Assembly (NCBI RefSeq): GCF_000217955.3
Contig: NZ_AFOY02000010.1
Location: 124,001-188,000 of the forward strand
Direction of reading: 5' to 3'
Source of the DNA: Pseudomonas fluorescens HK44
GTDB lineage: Bacteria; Pseudomonadota; Gammaproteobacteria; Pseudomonadales; Pseudomonadaceae
Length of the DNA stretch: 64,000 bases
Shown: positions 57,796 to 64,000 of the stretch, piece by piece
Layout: every line of letters begins with the position of its first letter
Numbering within the stretch: position 1 is the stretch's first letter
Position numbers and translations under genes: made by a program
The notes under the pieces: generated by a model
Seen by the model: the letters and a program-made list of their open reading frames with translations, nothing else
Told to the model about the DNA's origin: nothing
The model's database searches: none

Positions 57796-58992
57796 TTAGA
57801 TCACCTGAACGATGGCCTTGGTCACTACGTCGATGTTGCTCTGGTTCAGCGCGGCAACGCAGATGCGGCCGGTGTCCAGGGCGTAGATACCGAACTCGTT
57901 GCGCAGGCGGGTGACTTGCTCAACTGTCAGGCCCGAGTACGAGAACATGCCGCGTTGACGGCCGACGAAGCTGAAATCGCGGTCAGGCGCGTTTTTCGCC
58001 AGCAGATCGACCATCTGCGTACGCATGCCGCGAATGCGCAGGCGCATTTCGGCCAGTTCCTGTTCCCACTGGGCGCGCAGTTCAGGGCTGTTCAGTACGG
58101 CAGCCACGATGGCGGCGCCGTGGGTCGGCGGGTTGGAGTAGTTGGTGCGGATCACGCGTTTGACTTGCGACAGCACGCGAGCGCTTTCTTCTTTCGATTC
58201 GCTGACGATCGACAGCGCGCCAACGCGTTCACCGTACAGCGAGAACGACTTGGAGAACGAGCTGGAAACGAAGAAGTTCAGGCCCGACTCGGCGAACAGG
58301 CGCACGGCAGCGGCGTCTTCGTCGATGCCGTCGCCAAAGCCCTGGTAGGCCATGTCGAGGAATGGCACGAGGTTTTTCGCCTTGACCACGTCCAGCACGT
58401 TGTTCCAGTCCGCCGGGCTCAGGTCGACGCCAGTCGGGTTGTGGCAGCACGCGTGCAGCACAACGATCGAGCCGGCTGGCAGGGCGTTCAGGTCTTCCAG
58501 CAGGCCGGCGCGGTTCACGTCGTGAGTCGCAGCGTCGTAGTAGCGATAGTTCTGTACCGGGAAACCAGCGGTTTCGAACAGTGCGCGGTGGTTTTCCCAG
58601 CTTGGGTCGCTGATGGCGACGACGGCGTTCGGCAGCAGTTGCTTGAGGAAGTCAGCACCGATTTTCAGGGCGCCGGTACCGCCGACGGACTGGGTGGTGA
58701 CAACCCGGCCAGCGGCGAGCAGTGGCGAGTCTTTGCCGAACAGCAGCTTTTGCACGGCCTGGTCGTAGGCGGCGATACCGTCAATCGGCAGGTAGCCACG
58801 GGAAGCATGTTGAGCAGCGCGAATCGTCTCGGCTTCGACAACGGCTCGCAGGAGTGGAATTCGCCCCTCCTCGTTGCAGTAAACACCGACCCCCAGGTTG
58901 ACCTTATGGGTACGGGCGTCAGCGTTGAATGCTTCGTTGAGGCCCAGGATTGGATCGCGTGGTGCCATTTCGACAGCGGAGAAGAGGCTCAT
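57796..58992 (-). CDS. Aromatic/aspartate aminotransferase (class Ia)
   Basis: A PLP enzyme of 398 residues in the AspC/TyrB family. Signature parts: VNLGVGVYCNEEG, TQSVGGTGALKIGADFLK, VVLHACCHNPTGVDLS, SSSFSKSFSLYGERVGALSIV (PLP Lys near 246), and the substrate Arg near the C-terminus (YALDTGRICVA). In Pseudomonas the homologue next to uvrB is usually annotated as an aromatic aminotransferase; aspartate activity is also possible. It diverges from uvrB. Confidence 0.92.
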   Translation of the reverse strand: MSLFSAVEMAPRDPILGLNEAFNADARTHKVNLGVGVYCNEEGRIPLLRAVVEAETIRAAQHASRGYLPIDGIAAYDQAVQKLLFGKDSPLLAAGRVVTTQSVGGTGALKIGADFLKQLLPNAVVAISDPSWENHRALFETAGFPVQNYRYYDAATHDVNRAGLLEDLNALPAGSIVVLHACCHNPTGVDLSPADWNNVLDVVKAKNLVPFLDMAYQGFGDGIDEDAAAVRLFAESGLNFFVSSSFSKSFSLYGERVGALSIVSESKEESARVLSQVKRVIRTNYSNPPTHGAAIVAAVLNSPELRAQWEQELAEMRLRIRGMRTQMVDLLAKNAPDRDFSFVGRQRGMFSYSGLTVEQVTRLRNEFGIYALDTGRICVAALNQSNIDVVTKAIVQVI

Positions 58993-59341
58993 TATTGCGG
59001 CGGCTCTGAATGGAATGTGGAGGGACGTGTGGCGCTCCAGCCGAATGCACTAGAGCGGTGCACAAACGGGGAGCTAGTATAGAGGCCTACACCGGGCGCG
59101 GCGACAGGCGTTTCCGCTTTTCGGGCAGGTTTTTTCGGATTATTTTTTGCTCGTTAGCCTTATTGTCACGTCGATGGCTTAAGGGCATGTAGGACGTTTG
59201 CCTTGAAACAAGAGGTATTCGGCACCACATCAACGGTTATCATGATTTTTCCCTGCGACATTCGTCGTGAGCGGCCTTCACCGTTCTGGCGCGCTTGCCA
59301 GCGCCGGAGTGAGCCGTTCCTTGGAAACCAATAGGTACGAT

Positions 59342-61357
59342 ATGTCTGAATTCCAGCTAGTCACCCGCTTCGAGCCCGCCGGCGATCAGCCGGAAGCCAT
59401 CCGTCTGATGGTCGAGGGCATCGAGGCCGGGCTGGCGCACCAGACGTTGCTCGGTGTGACCGGTTCGGGCAAGACCTTCAGTATCGCCAACGTGATCGCT
59501 CAGGTGCAGCGACCGACGCTGGTGCTGGCGCCGAACAAGACGCTGGCCGCGCAACTGTACGGCGAGTTCAAGGCGTTCTTCCCGAACAATGCGGTGGAGT
59601 ACTTCGTTTCCTACTACGACTACTACCAGCCCGAAGCCTACGTGCCGTCGTCGGACACCTTCATTGAGAAAGACGCCTCGATCAACGATCACATCGAGCA
59701 GATGCGTCTGTCGGCGACCAAAGCGTTGCTGGAGCGCAAAGACGCGATCATCGTCACCACGGTCTCGTGCATCTATGGTCTGGGCAGTCCGGAAACCTAT
59801 CTGAAAATGGTGCTGCACGTCGATCGCGGCGACAAGCTCGATCAGCGCGCCTTGCTGCGCCGTTTGGCCGACCTGCAATACACCCGCAATGACATGGATT
59901 TCGCCCGCGCGACTTTCCGTGTGCGCGGCGACGTGATTGATATCCACCCGGCGGAATCCGATTTTGAAGCGATCCGTATTGAGCTCTTCGATGATGAAGT
60001 GGAGAAGATTTCTGCCTTCGATCCGTTGACCGGCGAAGTGATCCGCCAGCTGCCGCGATTCACCTTCTATCCGAAAAGCCACTATGTAACGCCGCGAGAA
60101 ACCCTGCTGGGGGCCATCGAAGGGATCAAGGTCGAGCTGCAGGAACGTCTGGAATACCTGCGCTCCAACAATAAACTGGTGGAAGCCCAACGGCTGGAGC
60201 AACGCACCCGTTTTGACCTCGAGATGATTCTGGAGCTGGGTTACTGCAACGGTATCGAAAACTACTCGCGCTACCTCTCAGGCCGTGAATCCGGTGAGCC
60301 GCCGCCCACCTTGTTTGACTATCTGCCCGCCGATGCCTTGCTGGTGATCGACGAATCCCACGTCAGCGTGCCGCAGGTCGGTGCGATGTATAAGGGCGAC
60401 CGTTCGCGTAAAGAGACATTGGTCGAATACGGTTTCCGGCTGCCGTCGGCACTGGATAACCGGCCGATGCGTTTCGACGAATGGGAAAGCATCAGTCCGC
60501 AGACGATTTTCGTTTCCGCGACCCCGGGCAACTACGAGGCGGAACACGCCGGTCGAGTGATCGAGCAACTGGTGCGGCCGACCGGTCTGGTCGATCCGCA
60601 AATCGAAATTCGTCCGGCGCTGACTCAGGTCGACGACTTGCTGTCGGAAATCACCAAGCGTGTGGCGCTGGAGGAGCGGGTGCTGGTCACTACGTTGACC
60701 AAGCGCATGTCCGAAGACTTGACCGACTACCTCGCCGACCACGGGGTGCGGGTGCGTTATCTGCACTCTGACATTGATACCGTGGAGCGGGTCGAAATCA
60801 TCCGTGACTTGCGTCTGGGTACCTTCGATGTGCTGGTGGGGATCAACCTGCTGCGTGAAGGCCTGGACATGCCGGAAGTGTCGCTGGTGGCGATTCTCGA
60901 TGCCGACAAGGAGGGCTTCCTGCGCTCCGAGCGCTCGCTGATCCAGACCATCGGCCGCGCGGCGCGGAACCTCAATGGCCGGGCGATTCTGTATGCCGAC
61001 CGGATCACCGGGTCGATGGAGCGGGCGATTGGCGAGACCGAGCGTCGTCGGGACAAGCAAATCGCTTTCAACCTGGCCAACGGCATCACCCCCAAAGGCG
61101 TGTTCAAGGACGTCGCCGACATCATGGAAGGCGCCACCGTGCCGGGTTCGCGCAGCAAGAAGCGCAAAGGCATGGCCAAGGCTGCCGAGGAAAGTGCCCG
61201 GTACGAAAACGAGCTGCGTTCACCGAGCGAAATCGCCAAGCGCATTCGTCAACTGGAAGAAAAAATGTACCAGCTCGCCCGCGACCTGGAGTTCGAAGCC
61301 GCCGCGCAGACACGCGACGAAATCACCAAGATGCGCGAGCGGTTGTTGACCGTCTGA
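59342..61357 (+). CDS. uvrB: Excinuclease ABC subunit B
   Basis: UvrB verifies lesions and recruits UvrC in nucleotide excision repair. The 671-residue protein has Walker A GVTGSGKT (38-45), the beta-hairpin [16 protein letters not shown] (about 93-108), DESH box ([11 protein letters not shown]), helicase C motifs ([44 protein letters not shown]) and a C-terminal UVR coiled-coil ([28 protein letters not shown]). AGGT is the only ribosome site seen before ATG 59342. No SOS box was found. mfd of the same pathway is also in this window. Confidence 0.97.
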   Translation: MSEFQLVTRFEPAGDQPEAIRLMVEGIEAGLAHQTLLGVTGSGKTFSIANVIAQVQRPTLVLAPNKTLAAQLYGEFKAFFPNNAVEYFVSYYDYYQPEAYVPSSDTFIEKDASINDHIEQMRLSATKALLERKDAIIVTTVSCIYGLGSPETYLKMVLHVDRGDKLDQRALLRRLADLQYTRNDMDFARATFRVRGDVIDIHPAESDFEAIRIELFDDEVEKISAFDPLTGEVIRQLPRFTFYPKSHYVTPRETLLGAIEGIKVELQERLEYLRSNNKLVEAQRLEQRTRFDLEMILELGYCNGIENYSRYLSGRESGEPPPTLFDYLPADALLVIDESHVSVPQVGAMYKGDRSRKETLVEYGFRLPSALDNRPMRFDEWESISPQTIFVSATPGNYEAEHAGRVIEQLVRPTGLVDPQIEIRPALTQVDDLLSEITKRVALEERVLVTTLTKRMSEDLTDYLADHGVRVRYLHSDIDTVERVEIIRDLRLGTFDVLVGINLLREGLDMPEVSLVAILDADKEGFLRSERSLIQTIGRAARNLNGRAILYADRITGSMERAIGETERRRDKQIAFNLANGITPKGVFKDVADIMEGATVPGSRSKKRKGMAKAAEESARYENELRSPSEIAKRIRQLEEKMYQLARDLEFEAAAQTRDEITKMRERLLTV

Positions 61358-61372
61358 CGATCGTGCGCGGTC

Positions 61373-61520
61373 CCTGTGGCGAGGGAGCTTGCTCCCGTGG
61401 GTCGGTCCGCGCTCGGGCGAAGCGACCCTAAAATCAGCCGCTGCGAGTATTCAGATGGAGCGCGATTGCCGGATTACGACCGCTTCGCGGCCGAGCGGGA
61501 GCAAGCTCCCTCGCCACGGG
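61373..61520. repeat. Long REP element with inner sequence
   Basis: TGTGGCGAGGGAGCTTGCTC (61374 on) and its inverted copy GAGCAAGCTCCCTCGCCAC (61499 on) enclose a 105-nt section, including GAAGCGACCCTAAAATCAG. Confidence 0.85.
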
Positions 61521-61538
61521 TGTGTGCATGTCTCAGGC

Positions 61539-63089
61539 TTAGTGCGCCTCGCCAGCCTTCAACCCGGGCGGCAACGCCTTGGTCAGCAGGATCGCCAGCA
61601 TGCTCACTCCCAGCGCAATCCCGACAAAGTGAAACGCATCGTTGTAAGCCATGATCAAGGCCTGCTGATGGGTGATCTCACTGAGTTTGCCCAGCGCCGC
61701 CGTTTCGCTGCCAAATCGATCGATCATGCTCGCCATGCGCTCGGCCACCTGCGGGTTGGTCGGCACGATCGACTCGCGTAAATAATCGAAGTAGGTCTTG
61801 GTTCGCGCATCCAGCAGAGTGGCGAGCAGGGCGATGCCAATCGCGCCGCCGAGGTTGCGCAGGATGTTGAACAGGCTCGACGCGGAGCCTGCATCCTGCG
61901 GCAGGATATAGGCGGTGGCGATCAGTGAAATGGTCACCATGATCAGCGGCTGGCCCAGCGCGCGAACGAGCTGGATCTGATTGAACTGTGGTCCGGCGAA
62001 GTCGGGGTTGAGCGCGCCCGAAAGAATGCTCGCCAGGCCAAACAGGCCAAAGCCGAGCGTGCACAGCCACTTCGGCGAAACGAACTTCATCAGTTTCGGC
62101 ACCAGTGGAATCAGGAACAGCTGCGGCACGCCCATCCACATGATCACTTCGCCGATCTGCAAGGCGTTGTAACTCTGGATTTGCGCCAGGTACAGCGGCA
62201 GCAGATAAATCGAGCCGTACAGACCCACGCCCATGCCCAGGCTGGAAATACTCGATAAGCCAAAGTTGCGGTTGCGCAAGATACCCAGATTGATCAGCGG
62301 ATTGGGCTTGGACACTTGCACGATCACAAAGGTGATCAGGCTCAACAGGGCGATGCAACCCAGCGTCACGATCAGGTTCGACTCCAGCCAGTCCTTGCGA
62401 TGGCCTTCCTCGAGAAACACCTGCAAGCACCCCAGGCCAACCCCCAGCGTGAGAATGCCCATGTAGTCGGTGCTTTTGAGCAGTTCCCAGTGGGCTTCTT
62501 TTTTCTCCAGGCCATACATGAGGCCGGCGATCATGAGCAGCCCCGGCGGGATGTTGATGTAGAAGATGTACTTCCAGCCCCAGTTTTCCGTCAGCCAGCC
62601 GCCGAGGGTCGGGCCGATGGAGGGCGCGAAGGTCGCGGTCATGGCGAACATGGCCATGCCTTTGGCGCGATGGTGTTCGGGGAGTTTGATCAGTGTCAGG
62701 GTGAACGCCAGCGGGATCAGTGCGCCCCCGGTGAACCCCTGCAAGGCGCGGAACACGATCATGCTCTCCAGGCTCCAGGCCATCGAGCAGAGCAGGGAGG
62801 CGGCCAGAAAGCCCAGCGAAACCCACACCGCCAGGCGTCGTGCCGAAAGCAGTTGAACCAGCCACGCGGTGAGCGGAATCATGATGATTTCCGCTACCAG
62901 GTACGAGGTGGAAATCCACGAGCCTTCCTCCAGGGTCGCTGACAGCGCGCCTTGAATGTCCTTGAGCGAGGCGTTGGTGATCTGGATGTCGAGCACCGCC
63001 ATGAAGGCGCCGAGCATCACGCTCATCACCGCAATCCAGTCTCGCCGGGTCGGTTCGCCGACCGGGCGGATCAGTTGATCACCGGCCAT
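61539..63089 (-). CDS. DHA2-family drug:H+ antiporter (EmrB-like)
   Basis: A 516-residue, 14-helix MFS exporter of the EmrB/QacA group: DIQITNASLKDIQGALSATLEEGSWISTSYLVAEIIMIPLTAWL, TLTLIKLPEHHRAKGMAMFAMTATFAPSIGPTLGGWLTENWGWKYIFYINIPPGL and QDAGSASSLFNILRNLGGAIGIALLATLLD. ATG 63089 (MAGDQLIRPVGEP) overlaps the upstream HlyD stop. It forms an inner-membrane pump with the adaptor; the outer channel is not in the window. Confidence 0.93.
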   Translation of the reverse strand: MAGDQLIRPVGEPTRRDWIAVMSVMLGAFMAVLDIQITNASLKDIQGALSATLEEGSWISTSYLVAEIIMIPLTAWLVQLLSARRLAVWVSLGFLAASLLCSMAWSLESMIVFRALQGFTGGALIPLAFTLTLIKLPEHHRAKGMAMFAMTATFAPSIGPTLGGWLTENWGWKYIFYINIPPGLLMIAGLMYGLEKKEAHWELLKSTDYMGILTLGVGLGCLQVFLEEGHRKDWLESNLIVTLGCIALLSLITFVIVQVSKPNPLINLGILRNRNFGLSSISSLGMGVGLYGSIYLLPLYLAQIQSYNALQIGEVIMWMGVPQLFLIPLVPKLMKFVSPKWLCTLGFGLFGLASILSGALNPDFAGPQFNQIQLVRALGQPLIMVTISLIATAYILPQDAGSASSLFNILRNLGGAIGIALLATLLDARTKTYFDYLRESIVPTNPQVAERMASMIDRFGSETAALGKLSEITHQQALIMAYNDAFHFVGIALGVSMLAILLTKALPPGLKAGEAH

Positions 63090-64000
63090 TGCCTGGGTCT
63101 TTGATGTTGACTTTGACGGTGACCGACATGCCTGGGCGGATCTTGCCGTGCAGCGGGTTGTCCGCGGCAAAGGTCAGTTTTACCGGAATCCGTTGCACGA
63201 CTTTGGTGAAGTTGCCGGTGGCATTGTCCGGTGGCAGCAGGCTGAACTGCGCGCCGGAGGCGGCGAACAGGCTGTCGACCCGGGCTTCGATTGGTGTGTC
63301 GCTGTAGGCATCGAAGGTCAGTTCGGCTTTCTGGCCGGGCTGCATGTGACCAATCTGGGTTTCCTTGAAGTTGGCCTGAATCCAGATGTCCTGGTCCGGG
63401 ACGATCGACAGCAGGTAAGCGCCAGCCTGCACGTATTGGCCATTGCGGGCGGCACGCTGGCCGATCAGGCCGCTGATCGGTGCGTGGATTTCGCTGCGGG
63501 TCAGGTTCAGTTGGGCCTGCGCCAGATCGGCTTTGGCGTTGGCGATCTGGGCGTCCAGGCGCTTGATCTCGGCCGTCAAGGCGTTGACCTGCTGGCGCTG
63601 GCCTTGGGCGTCAGCCTGGGCCTTGGCGACTTGCGAGCGAGCGATGCGGTTGTCGGCGGAGAGGGTGGTCACCCGTTCTTCCGAGACATAACCCGGTTTG
63701 CGCAGGGTTTGCGCGCGGGACAAATCGATTTGCGAGCGGCCGAGGGTGGCCTGGCTGGCAGCGACCTGAGCTTCGCTGGCGGCGATCAGGCTGGCTTGTT
63801 GGGTCAGTTTGCTCTGGGCTTGCAGGCGCTCGGCTTCGCGAGTGGCGAGGGTCGCGTTGGCGCGGTCGACGGCGAGATGAAAGTCATCGCCTTCGAGTTT
63901 GATCAGCAGTTGGCCTTTTTCGACATGCTGGTTGTCCTGTACCAGCACTTCCTCAATGCGCGCGCCCAACTGGCTGGAGACACGGGTGATTTCACCCTGG
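63079..64000 (-). CDS. EmrA-type membrane fusion protein, partial
   Basis: The periplasmic adaptor of the EmrAB pump, entering from the right edge; the N-terminus lies beyond the window. The frame is open to base 64000. Visible parts are the lipoyl half (VLVQDNQHVEKGQLLIKLEGDDF), the alpha-hairpin (NATLATREAERLQAQSKLTQQASLIAASEAQV...), the second lipoyl half (EIHAPISGLIGQRAARNGQYVQAG) and the barrel with FKETQIGHMQPGQKAELTFDAY. The stop overlaps the emrB-like start by 11 nt. Confidence 0.93.
   Translation of the reverse strand, partial: QGEITRVSSQLGARIEEVLVQDNQHVEKGQLLIKLEGDDFHLAVDRANATLATREAERLQAQSKLTQQASLIAASEAQVAASQATLGRSQIDLSRAQTLRKPGYVSEERVTTLSADNRIARSQVAKAQADAQGQRQQVNALTAEIKRLDAQIANAKADLAQAQLNLTRSEIHAPISGLIGQRAARNGQYVQAGAYLLSIVPDQDIWIQANFKETQIGHMQPGQKAELTFDAYSDTPIEARVDSLFAASGAQFSLLPPDNATGNFTKVVQRIPVKLTFAADNPLHGKIRPGMSVTVKVNIKDPGNGR

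Noticed and set aside
59100..59341. SOS box before uvrB
   Set aside because: No CTG-N10-CAG was found in the gap between the aminotransferase and uvrB.

Overview
This window is a Pseudomonas chromosome segment, most likely from the P. fluorescens lineage. The evidence is the gene order topA - sulA/lexA - psrA - nagZ - mfd - gap, then apbE - sthA, the lolCDE locus, and mlaA - rssB/rssC - tal - dusA. Codon use is GC-rich, and REP elements built on 'GCGAGCAGGCTCGC' lie between many genes. No search was run: family names come from motifs and recalled family knowledge.

Layout. 1-15.1 kb is core: the 3' end of topA, two small conserved genes, sulA-lexA behind two SOS boxes, psrA behind two PsrA boxes, nagZ plus a purine/thio-nucleoside phosphorylase, an SNF2 helicase, csiV, mfd and a long-form gap. 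15.1-24.7 kb is accessory: a class C beta-lactamase followed by a second, diverged copy of the gap 3' end, a four-gene tripartite exopolysaccharide cluster (adaptor, six-hairpin glycosidase-like protein, cellulose-synthase-like transferase, TolC-like channel), and an MHS-family transporter. 24.9-41.6 kb is core again: apbE, sthA, a glycerophosphodiesterase, PilZ, lolCDE, a CopRS-like two-component system with a cupredoxin, queF, a HAD-fold pseudoenzyme, mlaA, PilZ, the rssB/rssC pair and transaldolase.

41.8-50.8 kb is a plastic region: a RES/Xre toxin-antitoxin pair, dusA, a periplasmic cupin, an orphan RHS gene, a P2-like tail-completion gene, and an island between 94-bp direct repeats. The island carries two separate genes with HEPN-type RNx3H motifs, a phage-associated small gene, and a 294-bp array of GGTAAT motifs enclosed by 24-bp inverted repeats. 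This is the best candidate here for something undescribed. From 51 kb the window returns to mixed housekeeping content: arsCH without arsR or a pump, RNase T2, arylamine N-acetyltransferase, a purine permease, tRNA-Asn, an aromatic/aspartate aminotransferase, uvrB and an EmrAB-type efflux pair that runs off the end.

Functional links: DNA damage (lexA/sulA, mfd, uvrB), envelope work (lolCDE, mlaA, nagZ/ampC muropeptide and beta-lactam biology, EPS secretion), c-di-GMP/PilZ proteins (two stand-alone, one fused to the glycosyltransferase), and metal or xenobiotic defence (copper sensing, arsCH, nat, emrAB).
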